DNA from: Neonectria sp. B-13
Lineage: Eukaryota > Ascomycota > Sordariomycetes > Hypocreales > Nectriaceae
Reading direction: 5' to 3'
Length of the DNA: 64,000 nt
Assembly: GCA_002682825.1 (NCBI GenBank)
Contig: NOKP01000001.1
Span: 188,501 to 252,500, forward strand
In this document: in pieces, positions 10,320-22,395 of the stretch
Layout of the letters: each line of letters opens with the position of its first letter
How positions within the stretch are numbered: position 1 is the stretch's first letter
Notes under the pieces: generated by a model
What the model was told of the DNA's origin: nothing
What the model saw: only the letters and a program-made list of their open reading frames with translations
Database searches by the model: none
Made by a program: the position numbers and the translations under genes

Positions 10320-13185
10320 ATGAACGACGCTGAGGATGATCAAGCGGCCTCGGCTCCTTCGCCGTCTCCGTCTCCAAGCAATGAGTCGCCAAATAACAGG
10401 CTGAGCAGGGCCTTATCGCGCGTTGGCCCTGTCGAAGATGACCTCACCATGGTTTTTGACGCAGCGGAACGGCGGAGAATCCAGAACCGGATAACACAGC
10501 GCAACTACTGTACATCTCCCATGCTTGTTAAGTTGCATTAGAGAGACGCTTGATACTGATCATCTCACAGCGACAAATCTCCGCCGTCGCTTGAACGACC
10601 TCGAGCAGCGCCGGTCCATCAGCTCGACCGCATCCTCCCAAGTCTCGCCGGGACACACACCTCAACCCAGTCACACTCAAGCAATCATCGAATCCTTAGC
10701 GTTAGACTGCAATTCACAGCTACAGTCCCTATTGGAAATGGCCCAGACGTCGGAGGGGAACGAACCAGACCAAACTTCACCGGCAGATCTGTGCCAACTC
10801 TTCGAAGACGAGCAGGGCAGGTTTAGGGTCTGGGCAGCAAACCTCGGCGCCTTTCAGGATCCGAAGTCTCCCAGGTCCCTTGACTACCGGCTCAGAGATG
10901 GTCATGTCATGCGATCCAACGTGGTTTCTGGGTTGGAACGGCTCAAGGACAGCAGCATTCGAGGTATGTGTGCGTCCGGGGAATATTTCCACTGTATTCC
11001 TCCTCTAAGCTGTGCGACATTATAGTCGGTGAAATCATGACGGGAAAACGTCCCAACCGATCAGCTCCAGCTGCAGCGGATGCCGGCGCGTCCGAAGACA
11101 GTCCTGAATCCGCTGCGGAGCGCACAACCGAGTTAGAGCAACTGCTCAATATCCTTCATTCCTCCATCAGCCATCTCTTCTCGCTGTCTATCTTAATACG
11201 AAGACTCAGGCCCAAAGGCAGACTTCCCATCGTCGACTCTCTGGATTCTCTAGATAGCTCTGCCGATGTTACCTACGTTGAGGACAAGTTCCCCAAGGCG
11301 CGACAGCTGCCCTGGCTAGCACAACGCATGGGCGACGCGATCTCCCGGAGAAGAGAGCTCATCCGCTACAGACAGCAGCACCGCGCCAAGATCTCCAAAG
11401 CGCCGGAAGAATTCACTAATCTAAACGTCGACACTGAAACCATCGCAACCTCCTACAATGAGGATGATACGGTGCCGTTCAGCCCGAGCAGTGAGCCGGA
11501 TGTGGCATCAGTCTATACGTCAGCGACCTCGTTCATGACGAGCACCATGGATAGCGAGGGCACCGGCCTCAATATCCCTGATTTATCTGACATGATCTTG
11601 GATGGCGTGCAGCTGAACTATGGAGAGCCGATCGAGTGTCCCTATTGTAGGACCATCCAGAACGTCGGGAACAGATACGAGTGGAAGTGAGTATCTCAAT
11701 GTATCGCATGTTTATACAGTGATATTGACAGCGAGTAGGAAGCATGTATTCGCTGATCTTCAGCCATACGTCTGCATCTTCAAAGACTGCTCCTTGAAGC
11801 TCTTTGAAACGCGGCATGAATGGTTCGAGCACGAAACCACCTTTCACCAAAGACACTGGCGCTGCACTCTCTGTCCAGGCTCAGAGGCCTCGTATGCCAC
11901 AGAGGAGGACATTGCATCGCACATCGAATCCGACCACCGGGGTAACGTAACGGAGAGCCAGCTCCCGCTTCTCTTAGAGGCATGCGAACAGCAGAGTCAG
12001 ACACTGGATACGTCGTCGTGTCCTTTCTGCCAGGAGTGGAAGGAGGACACCTTCTTGACGGATAATTCCAGGGGGTTCTGCCGTCACATAGCGAGACATC
12101 TTCGGCTTCTTTCTTTGGTCTCTATCCCATTGGGCATTGAGGGCCTGGAGATCCGCAGCAGTATGCCTGACGAGGTCAATGACTCTTCTGCGGATGAACC
12201 AAGTGATAAGGGGAGCTTGAATGGTGACGGCGACGCGTTTGAGGAAGCTGCATCTAAGTGGACCATGGATGCCGTTCAGCAGTGGCTGAGGCAGAATGGC
12301 TTCTCTCCAGACTGGCAGGAAACACTCAGGGAGCTGAACATCCAGCGCTCGTTGTTTCTCATTCTCGGTGCCGATCTGGACCACATGGGCGACAAGGCCA
12401 CAATGCATACCCTCGTCTTCCCCAAGCTCTCTGAAATATGCATCAAGAACGGCACCGGCTGGTACCAGACAGGAGAGCACGATGAGGGCAGACGACTGCA
12501 ACGACTCATCCGATCCATCGCGGTCAAGCCATCACAGGGCTCGTATAAGATCGAACAGCCGCCTGTCGGTGAAGACGAAATCCACGAAACCCACGAAACC
12601 CAGAAGGGGACTGCCCCAGTTGCGCAGATGAGCCGGGCTGAGAGGTTTGAGAGCGAAGAGAAGCGCATCATATTCAGTTGCTTTAGCAAGAAAACGCCGG
12701 AGGGGGAGCTGATAGAATCTTATATCACCCATACACGCGTGGTTGAGTACGCCAGGTCCCCAGGAGCGCCACCGCCCGGCAAGACAGTCGAGTCGGACAA
12801 GAAGTACCGGGTGCTAACCATAACGGTCCGCCAGTCCGGGCGCGTGCGGATGCACAAAATGAGAGAGAACGCCACCGGCTCATTCTCCGTCGGGAAGACA
12901 TGGAACTTTGAAGATCTAAATGCCGTTGAAAATCAGCCCGGTGCCTTGGACAGTCTCGGCGTTACTGTAAGACTGGCAAAAGCCTATTACTGGGAGATGC
13001 CGTCCATAAAGGAGAAGCAGTTCTTCATTGCTTGCTGCCTGAAGATCTACCAGAAGTACACCAGAGGGCGATTTCCCCGGCTGGTTGGGTATAGCCCGGA
13101 GGAAGAGGACAAGTTATTAACGTCGCAAAAGGCAGCGTATAAGAAGTGGCTTGAGAGTCGGTTACTAGAGGGAGAAGAAGCTTAG
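10320..13185 (+). CDS. Mosaic protein: bZIP-like, acuF-type zinc fingers, SAM, Sec3 PIP2-binding domain
   Basis: Four exons (10320-10509, 10571-10963, 11026-11686, 11739-13185) with introns of 61, 62 and 52 nt encode 896 residues. Domains in order: a Ser/Pro-rich start; a bZIP-like basic stretch at 49-77 (AERRRIQNRITQRNY then LRRRLNDLE) split by intron 1; an acidic linker; an acuF-type C2H2 zinc-finger region at about 395-545, with ECPYC, several C/H pairs, SCPFC and CRHIARHLRLL, across intron 3; a SAM domain at about 588-675 whose GTGW and GRRLQRLIR features resemble the MAPKKK Bck1; and at about 714-870 a segment strongly like the N-terminal PIP2-binding domain of exocyst Sec3 (RAERFESEEKRIIFSCFSKK opening). 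Known exocyst Sec3 has no fingers or SAM, so this is not the housekeeping gene. A role linking membrane lipid to a nuclear or scaffold output is speculation. Confidence 0.85.
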
Positions 13186-13424
13186 GGCCTAGTGACTCTT
13201 ATACTAAGAAAACCAGGTTACGGTCAGGGAAAACTAGGGAACATTTTTAGAAAAGGTAGGGTATATTTTTATTTAAGGTAAATCTCTAGAAAAGATGTTT
13301 AAGATTAGTATAGCTTTTACCTTAATAGCTTTTTCTTAGATTTAATTAAAGAAGTTTTTCTATTCTTTTTCTTAATTAAATTAAAGTATAATAAAGTCTT
13401 AATATAAAATAAATTTAAATATTT
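13186..13424. other. Transition from gene island to AT-rich repeats
   Basis: After the TAG stop of the mosaic gene the sequence becomes A/T-rich within about 60 bp and stays so for nearly 6 kb. No gene is seen. Confidence 0.6.
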
Positions 13425-14137
13425 AGATATAATAGTCCTTGGTAGCATACACCTAGAGAAGGGGCTAAAGGTTAAACAGTATAAAAGAAAACAGAAAAAA
13501 CAACAGTATAATAGGCTTAATACCCAAGCCCAAGGCAACAATGACTCAAGGAGATAAAAGTTTCTACTGTAAAGTTAAGGTGTAAGTTTTACTGCCCCAA
13601 TCAGCTGGAAAAGCTAGATCTTGGAAAAGCTAGATCTTAGAAAAGCCAGATCTTGGAAAAGCTGGATCTTGGAAAAGCTAGACCTTGGAAAAGCTAGATC
13701 TTGGAAAAGGCTAAAACCCCTTGGGATAAAAGCCCGGCCTCTGTGCTTTCTAGGTTACCCCTTCGCATTCCATCCGACCTTCCATACAACACAAAGACCA
13801 CACGACCAATCACACAAGATGACTGCCTTCCGAATCGTACTACAGCCCAGCGAGCCCTCGCCAAGCTACACCCATAGGCTCTTATACGACCTATATAGCC
13901 TATTTCGAGTGGATCCAAGCCTCATTTCTAAGCTGCAAATTGCAGTTCAAAAGTCTGAACTACAAGATATAAAAGAGGTCAAAACTGATTAATGCCCTAA
14001 GGCTAAGGAATTGGTCCAGTTGGCGGTCTTTGGTTGTTGTATCCTACTACAAGATGGAATCCGGCCTGATAGAGCAATAGCCTAGTGGATTGCAATAGAA
14101 TAGGTCTTTCTAGAGGGGCTAGCTTTGAAGCTAGAAC
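13425..14137 (+). repeat. Repeat element A, least mutated of three copies
   Basis: This ~0.7 kb segment is recognisably the same as two inverted, more AT-rich segments at 14542-15245 and 15305-16025. It includes a 16-bp tandem array, then a GC-normal stretch with a 57-codon frame from the ATG at 13819 to a TAA at 13990; the same frame runs on past TAA and TAG codons that could derive from CAA/CAG. I do not recognise the encoded product. It is probably a fragment of a transposable element, perhaps a terminal or gag-proximal region, but no polymerase or integrase is visible. Confidence 0.6.
13605..13712. repeat. 16-bp tandem array, about 6.7 units
   Basis: The unit TTGGAAAAGCTAGATC recurs with an exact 16-bp period (GCTAGATC phase points at 13613, 13629, 13645, 13661, 13677 and 13693) with single substitutions. 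AT-shifted, inverted versions occur near 14990-15060 and 15745-15835. Confidence 0.9.
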
Positions 14138-14541
14138 TTACTTTCTAATATATTACTCCTTTGATTATAGATTAGTTAATATAGTATTACTTATTAGCTA
14201 TATAATCTATAAGATTACTATTAAAACTACTGTTTGAACTACTGTTTCTGCTTATCTGTGATTGTGCTAAACAGTTATATGTTTCCTTTACTTAAGCTTA
14301 ATAGGGGGATAGATCTTTGGATTTTGAACCTAATTATTGACTTTTGCCCCCTTTAAACTCCCTCTGCCAAATCCCTTTATGCAGCTTTATAGCTAATGTT
14401 AGAAATAACTAGATTCCCTTGGTTTTTAATGCATTACTCCTTTAGCTGTAGGTTAGTTAGAACAATGTTACCTATTAACTGTATGACCTATAAGGCATAG
14501 ATAGGGTTGTATAGCTTCTTAAGGAACTCCTTCTCTATAAT

Positions 14542-15245
14542 AGTAATATTATTATTCCTTTTTAGCTTTAAAGCTAGTCTCTTTAGAAAGAGCTATTCTA
14601 TTATAATCTATTAGACTATTACTATATTAAACTAGATTCTATCTTATAGTAGAATATTATAGTTAAAGACTATTAATTGAACTAATTTCTTAGGTTTAAA
14701 GTAGTTAATTATAAGCTATTTTATATACTTTAGGCTAGACTTTTAAGCTATAATTTATAGTATAGAAATAAGGCTTAGAAATTTTTTTAATTTATTATAT
14801 AGGTTATATAAGAGCCTATATATATAGTTTAGTAAGGGCTTATTAGGCTATAGTATAATTTAGATAGTAGTTATTTTATGCAATTAATAGTATAGTTATT
14901 ATATTATATGAAAGGTTGAATAGAATATAAAGAGCTTAAAAAGTATAAAGCCTTATAGGCTGGGCTTTTATCCTAAAGGGTTTTAGCCTTTTTTAAGATT
15001 TAGCTTTTCTAAGGTTTAGCTTTTCTAAGATCTAGCTTTTTTAAGATCTAGCTTTTCTAGCTAATTAGGGTAGTAAAACTTATATTTTAACTTTATAGTA
15101 GAAACTTTTATCTTCTTAAGTTATTATTACCTTAGGCTTAGATATTAAGTCTATTATACTATTATTTTTTCTATTTTCTTTTATACTATTTAATCTTTAG
15201 CCTCTTCTCTAGGTATATACTACTAAGGATTATTATATTTAAATA
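14542..15245 (-). repeat. Repeat element B, inverted and AT-shifted copy of A
   Basis: The reverse complement follows element A from its tagged start, through the 16-bp array, to its end, with most differences being C in A replaced by T or G replaced by A. This is the pattern left by RIP-like mutation. Confidence 0.6.
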
Positions 15246-15304
15246 ACCTATAAGATATAGTTATTATACTTTAAACTATTAATAAATCTTTTCTTTATAT
15301 TAAT

Positions 15305-16025
15305 AGTATTATTATTCCTTTCTAACTTTAAAGCTAGCCCTTTTAGAAAGACTTATTCTATTATAATCTATTAAGCTATTATTCTATTAGACTAAATTCT
15401 ATCTTATAATAGAATATAATAACTAAGAACTATTAATTAAATTAATTCTTTAGCCTTAGAGTATTAATTAGTTTTAATCTTTTTTATATTTTATAGATTA
15501 AACCTTTAAAATATAATTTATAGCTTAGGAAATAAGGCTTAAATCTACTTAAAATAAAGTATATAGATTATATAAAAGCCTATAAGTATAGCTTAATAAG
15601 AGCTTACTAAGCTATAATATAATTTAGAAGATTATCTTATATAATTAGTTATATAATTATTATATTATATAGAAGGTTAAATAGAATATAAAGAGCTTAG
15701 AAAGTATAAAGCTTTATAAGTTAAACTTTTATTCTAAGGGATTTTAGCCTTTTCTAAGATCTAGCTTTTCTAAGATTTAGCTTTTCTAAGATTTAGCTTT
15801 TCTAAGATCTAGCTTTTTTAAAATCTAGCTTTTCTAGCTAATTAAAGTAATAAAACTTATATTTTAATTTTATAATAGAAACTTTTATCTTTTTAAGTTA
15901 TTATTACCTTAGGCTTAAGTATTAAGCTTATTATACTATTATTCTTTCTATTTTCCTTTATACTATTTAACCTTTAATCTCTTCTTTAGATATATATTAC
16001 TAAGGACTATTATATCTAAATATTA
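15305..16025 (-). repeat. Repeat element C, inverted and AT-shifted copy of A
   Basis: Same orientation as element B and directly after it. It carries the same array and flanks with even fewer C/G. A short stretch after C (about 16026-16100) also matches the sequence beyond element A near 14276-14345. Confidence 0.58.
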
Positions 16026-18060
16026 AATTATATATTTCTTTTACTTAAGCTTAATAAAGGAATAAATCTTTAGATTTTAAATCTAATTATTAATATAATA
16101 AGAGCTAAGAGTTAAGTAAGCTAGTTAGTTATTAGTATAGTAAGGGCTAAAGGCTAAGTAAGCTAGCTAGTTGCTAGTAAGAGTGTAATTAGGTAAAAGA
16201 GAAAGGCTACTAAAAGGAAGGTTAAGTAGGGAAGGAAAGAGAGAGTCTTTTTCTTTTTATTATTATCTTAAGAGATAAGGATTAGAGAGCTTCTTACTAT
16301 AGAAAGATAAGAGAGATAAGCTTATTAAGCTTAAAGCTTAAGTCTTTACCTTTATTTACTAAGAAAGAATTCTATAATTATATTTAAATTTTTACTTAAT
16401 CCTAGGTTAAACTTCTATCTTCTATAATACTAATTATTAAGCTAATTATAAGCTTTTTTAATACCTTATTAATATTCTTTCTTATTTTTAACTTAATAAT
16501 TAATCTTATAAAATACTTTTCTATTAGAAGGTATTAAACATTAGACTATTAGACTATATATATACTATTTAGTATAGCCTTAGGCTAACTAACTAAGATA
16601 CTTATATAATGTATTTTTAAATATTTTACTAAAGGATTATTATCTATTTAAAGTATTATTTCTTATTTCTTTTTATTATTAAATTTAAAGATTATAATAA
16701 AATAATAAAATAATTAATATAATCTATTAAAAGCATTAATTAATATACTTTTAAGCTATTACTACTAAATATAAAGAAAATAAAAAGATAATAATAATTA
16801 GAAAAGAGAAAAGATTAAGATTTCCTTAAAAAGACCTTAAACCTATAGACCTAAGAAAATAGTAATAAATTAACTTAGTAATACTTCTATATTTAGCATT
16901 CTATTATATAGATATACTTATAGTTATAATATTTTAATCTATTAGTATTAGATAGATAAATAAATAAAATTAGCTTTATAGTTAAGAGTAAATACTAAAA
17001 TGTTTATAATACTTTTTAATCTTAAATAATTCTATTAATAACTTTTACTATTTTTATTATCCTAGTTTATTTATTTAGTTAAATAGACTTATAATACCTT
17101 CTTATATAATTAAATATCTTATTAGCTATATAGCTAAACCTATATAATATATAAAATTAAAATAAATATATAGTAATATAAATAAATACTTTAATCTTAA
17201 TAATCTAAGGTTTTTAAAGATAGTTTATTATTATTATATATTATTTATAGTAATTTTAGCCTTAGTTAATATTATCTAATAGATCAAGATAATACAGTAG
17301 ATAATATACAGCAGTTAATACAGTAAGATACTATACCTAATACTATCAATCCCAATAACTTAAATACAGTAAGCTTTCCTAGTAATATAGTTTACATTAA
17401 TATTATACCTTAAGCCTATTTTTATAACCCATCTAGGTCCCTCTCTCTAATCTTAATGTCTAATTTATAAAAAGCTTATCCTAAACCATAACACATATAA
17501 ATAACCTAATCATCTCTTATCAAGCTAATAAGTCTAGCTAGCCTTCTTCCCTCTTTCTCAATACACTATAATACAGTATAATACAACCATAATGCATTCT
17601 ACTATTACCTATTGTATCTTACAACCCAATAGTAAGAAATAGAGCTATAAGGTATATGAAATAGGATACTATTACTCTCTAGATAGAAAGATCAAGCCTA
17701 CTAAGTATAAGTAGTAGCTTTACTAGGCTAAAATCTATAACCTTAGTAGCTTTAAGTCTAGCTGTACAGTAGTTAGTACTATCTAAATAGTGTATCTAGC
17801 TATATTTGGCTGCTGCCTGCTCCTAAATAATGAAAGTACTAAAGTTGATAATATTAGCTTTATTAGAAAGGAAAAGGAGTTTCTTGAAAAGCTCACTAGA
17901 AGATTGGAAGCTGGGTTATACTAGAACAAAGCTATTGCCAATAAATTAACTAGAGATGAATATGCTCTATAGTTCTAGGAGCTGCTAGGGTACATAGAGC
18001 TAGTGCGGATGGCCAGCTAGTACATTATGAAATTGGGGGGAAGGATTATATACTAGGAAT
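16026..18060. other. AT-rich decayed DNA, no gene
   Basis: The stretch is dominated by A/T with TpA in excess and stop codons in all frames. Around 17590-18040 a less decayed segment retains some coding-like composition but is broken by many TAA/TAG codons and could not be assigned to a family. Confidence 0.6.
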
Positions 18061-18213
18061 AGGGTTAAGGAAAAACTTAGACTGAATGGAAAAGGTAGAT
18101 AGGTTTAGGTTAGATGCAAAGGTTAATAAAGAACTTTAAAACCAATTAGGCTTAAGACAAAGAAATCAATATATAATATAGTAATCATTATATATTAGGT
18201 TCCCTTATAGAGG
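18061..18213 (+). repeat. Direct repeat, left copy (LTR-like)
   Basis: About 153 bp here, beginning AGGGTTAAGGAAAAACTTAG, recur at 18669-18824 in the same orientation with scattered transitions. About 455 bp of AT-rich DNA lie between. It may be a remnant of a small LTR element; no primer-binding site or coding region was identified. Confidence 0.6.
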
Positions 18214-18668
18214 GATTATTATATATTATATAACTATTTTAGTTATCTAAGTATACTATATTTAGACTAATAAAAAGTATAAATTAAAGTAATTTTATTC
18301 TTTTATATCTTTTTTTTTAAAATATATATAGCTATTCCCTAAAGCCTTTTTATTTAATATTTCTTTTTCTAATCCTATAAATATTATAAATATAACTAAA
18401 TAGAGAAAAAATCTAAATACTACTTTATATTCAATCTACTCATTTTACAATAGAATATACTAGTATATAAGTAAAAATTAAGTATTTTAAATTATATATA
18501 TATTAATTTATTATATTGATTTTCTTTATAATTTTTATAAGCTAGAATCCAAATAGAGTTAATATATAGTTATTCAAATAGAGTTAACTCTCTATAATTA
18601 TTAGTATAGTTTAGTTTTAGGTAGGGTTTTAAATAGAAGGGATATTAACTCTATACTATAGCTATAAG

Positions 18669-18824
18669 AGGGTTAAGGAAAAACTTAGACTGGATAGAAA
18701 AGGTAGATAGGTTTAGATCAGATACAAAGGTTAATAAAGAACTTTAAAACCAACCAGGCTTAAGACAAAGAAATCAATACATAATATAGTAATTATTACA
18801 CATTAGGTTCCCTTATAAAGGGGT
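18669..18824 (+). repeat. Direct repeat, right copy (LTR-like)
   Basis: Second copy of the 18061-18213 sequence. It is followed by a TATA-rich stretch and then by the return to ordinary GC at about 19020. Confidence 0.6.
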
Positions 18825-19019
18825 TAGAATCTTATATATAAATATATTAGATCTAGTATTCCTATATACTTATATATTCTTATACATTTGAACCCTACCT
18901 TTATAATCCGGCCTAGCTGCATGCCTGATTGCTTATACACTTACTGCTTTCTATTATTAAGGCAAGATTGATCCTATATTAGCTTCCAGCCCTCTAGGCT
19001 TTGTAGCTATTACAGGATA

Positions 19020-22000
19020 AGGAGCCTTATTGCCTGTGCGCGCGCACATTTCATGCCTGCAGAGAGATTCGCCTCGTGCACCAGAAAGAGAGACCAAACC
19101 TGCCGAGAAGAGCCCTACCCATGCTGGATATTGATGGTCACTGTGAATAAAGACCAGTGGTCAAGAGGGTTACAGCCGCACTATACGCATACGACAACCA
19201 GTTTCTTTGGAAACCTTGTTGCCAAAATTGCATCCGAGAGTGATGATGTGGCCTTAAGCATTGAGCACCAAGCTCGAGCCTGGTTTGGGCAACAGATCCC
19301 GTTCAACGACAGCTGGATTCCAAGACTCCTTTTCACATTTGAGATCCTGGCCCTCGCTTTTTACTTTCGCCAATTAAAGTCAATTGACATGTCATTGGCG
19401 TCAAGCTGAACTGTTAGCGTTAAAGTTGAGCCAATAATGGTTGCAGAGACAGATGGAGGTGTGAGCCTGAGCCACTTATAGTGTGATTAATGATGAAGGC
19501 GATTTTCTCAAGGTTGCAGAGGAGAACTTCACTAGTTTAACTCTATCTAAGCCTCAACTGATAGACAGATTCTCCCACTCATACTAGTAAATTATCAAGA
19601 TTTAATTAATAGAGATTCCATGCTAATAAGTTAGCTAGTTATCTAGCCAAAGTCAGGTCTATTAAAAGGCAGATATATTAAATAATGTAGATATAGTGAG
19701 TTTCTATCTAGTGGCCGTTCAAGGGTGGATACTACTGAGTTTAAGAGCCGCGCATATAAACGCAGATCGATGAAGGCAGATTCAACAAGCTAATTTATTT
19801 AGACAGTAGTACCCGCTGGCTTGAGCGCTGTGTTGGATAAACTGGGCGGCAAGGAAGCACCAATCCACGCCCTGGTCATTACTATGGGTTGGTACAGATT
19901 ATTCTACTTTTCGGCTTTTTCTCCTCCTGGGAGTTGCCCAGAAGATGCCGTCCACAGTGCTCACTCGCTCGGTTCGTTTGGGCAACTGATGAAACAACCG
20001 AACATCCACTGAGATTTATGGCGGAATTACATCAGGATTACATTCTCGCCTCGCTCTTTGGACTCGTAGCTCAAGTGGAGTTACATCAACGCATTCACTA
20101 CCCGATGACGTAGCATAATTCGTGGCCAACTTGAGACATTTGCTGGAGGGTCACTGGTCATGGATGGATCTCCCCGCAGTGTGGAATTTTCCTGTGGGGG
20201 ATACCCCGCCACGCACGAACCTCTGGACTGCTTTACATCGCTAGAAAAGTATGTGGAAGGACCACAAGGTTCCTGTTCTTCTTGATGACATGTCTCCCGC
20301 CACCTTAAGGGCAGTGCTGGCACTATCGCCGGCAATTTTCTCCACAGTGGTGCTCGCGTTAGTTGTTATCTTGTGAACTGTCCCACCAATATTGGATGCA
20401 ACCTTTGTGGCAATGGTCACGAAAACCTTGGGCTATGTCCCGGATTAAGCCGAACATTGAGTTCAGGGCAGCGCAGCGAGAGTGGAATAGGAGCGATGGA
20501 TACCTAGCGATAGCAAGAGACGATGCTTCGGGAGCAGAAAACATCTAGATGTCATTCATGCTCATGGAGGCATTACGAAGGGCTTCGAGTAGTAGGCCAA
20601 TCTGCATTTACATGTATCTTAACTAGAAATGGTAAGGTTTGCTATAGCTCAGCGAAGCGTCACCCTGAGCGGTAATATGACTTACGCCAGCTGGTGGTGG
20701 CACATGAAACGTGAAGTGGGCTGACATGGCTTCTTTCGGCTCTATAATGCACGTGTCTTATTATTTTATGGTTTACCCAAGGATAGACTTGGATGCTGTA
20801 GGTTTAATTGGGCTGCATTCAAACAGCGAGTTCGCACTGTTGTTCAGATGTTCATAGTTCAAGCCACAGATTGTGGCTATTAAGTTGGCGGGTGTACTGC
20901 ACTACAAGCGGATCTTGCTGACATGTGATAGCCTGGGAGTGGGAAGTTCCACTGAGGCCACATGTGTCCGTAACCGAAGGCATATGCAGCCATAACGCTA
21001 CCGTTGTATCACCTGATGAAAAAATTTACTATGTAAGACTACTCGTTCACATTGGCTTATATGTGTTCAAAAAGAATGTCATTTATAAGCCATAAAGGTT
21101 AGACTAGTCATAAAACTCTCTACTTCATTGAAGGATCATTGGATAGTTAAATGGGGATAGAAGAGTATAGGTTGCTATTGGTCTTAACTAGGAACGCATT
21201 CCCTTTCATATTTCGATGCTTGAGTAGGCCAATATTGTAGGCCTAGCTCATCCCTTTTCCATGCGTTGATGCTTCGTCAGTAGCTGTTGTTAAGACAGGG
21301 TTGAGGCTCTTGGGAAGGTGGAGACAAATTGGGCGGCCTGGAACGTGTCGGGCTAGACAAGGTCCCGGCTTGGTTTAACCCACACTCCAAGCGGGAGAGT
21401 GGCCAAAAATAGCTTTTGCTTACCCAGAGTATCCACGACGAGAAAAGACTCTAAAACTGGGTTTTGCTTACGATGCAAGATTTACATAGACTATTTATCA
21501 CCACCCACTACAGCCGTTTTTGGCTGCCACTCTTTACAGTAGTACTCATCTAACAAACACTAAACTACAACCATCTATTCCAGCCACTAGCGGAATCGGC
21601 CTCCTATTTTCAGCTTGACAAAGTCGTAGCGCACGGACATTCTGGCATTTTACTGCTGTCATCGTCGTCTTCTTGCCAACCACCCAGTCTAGACGACCGC
21701 TTTGTATTGGCGCGCAAGAAGTACTTGCCATATATTAGACATGTTGTATCGGAGGTTCCCTCCTGGAAAGTTACTTGTGGGAAAGTTTCGTAGAGAAATT
21801 CCTCTTGGGAAGTTCCAAGGGTAAGTTTGCTCCACACTTGCTTTTGCCGGTACTTCCCAGCTCCACCATCTACATGAGGGAACAGAAGGGGAGCAACTGT
21901 GACAAGTTGTTTCCGGCAATCTATCCTAGTGGAGGACCTACATTCCTCATATGTACTACCAACTACAGCACGTACTTTGCTAAGGTGGCATGTGGTCTTC

Positions 22001-22395
22001 AACATCCACGACTGGGCATGACCAGGGATATCACACCACAACCCCAAACTTCCAGCAGAAGGGAAGCAGAGGGGACGCATTGGGATAAATAAGGTACAAT
22101 GGTCGCCATTATCTCTTCATTCCTTCGTTCAAGAACAATCACTATCTCTTCACTACGCTGGTCTCGATCGGCTTTTTATGACTGGCCTAATCCTTGCCGA
22201 CGTTGAACAAATCAGCCACATTTCCACATAACCCACCAACCCTCCTCACCAAACTGGTTGGCTTGACACACTCTTGGTAGTAACAAATTCCGAGCTCACC
22301 TGATCGCAACACTTCAGCTCGCGTTCGTCCGCAGCATCGCACTTTGATTGCTCGCCCTCAGAACACCGCCCAAGTACCCACATCCTTCCTTCCAA
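19020..22395. other. Ordinary-GC region without a convincing gene
   Basis: The base composition is normal but no long frame or spliced model was found. One 118-codon frame (19053-19409, plus) begins with an ATG and ends with a hydrophobic LLFTFEILALAFYF segment, but it matches nothing I recognise and may be chance or a gene remnant. Around 21390-21538 there is a short imperfect inverted repeat. The last 300 bp are pyrimidine-rich, as expected of the leader of the next gene. Confidence 0.5.

Noticed and set aside
13621..13992. A 123-codon frame starting within the 16-bp array
   Set aside because: Its first half is translation of the tandem repeat from a non-ATG codon; only the 57 codons from 13819 look like former coding sequence.
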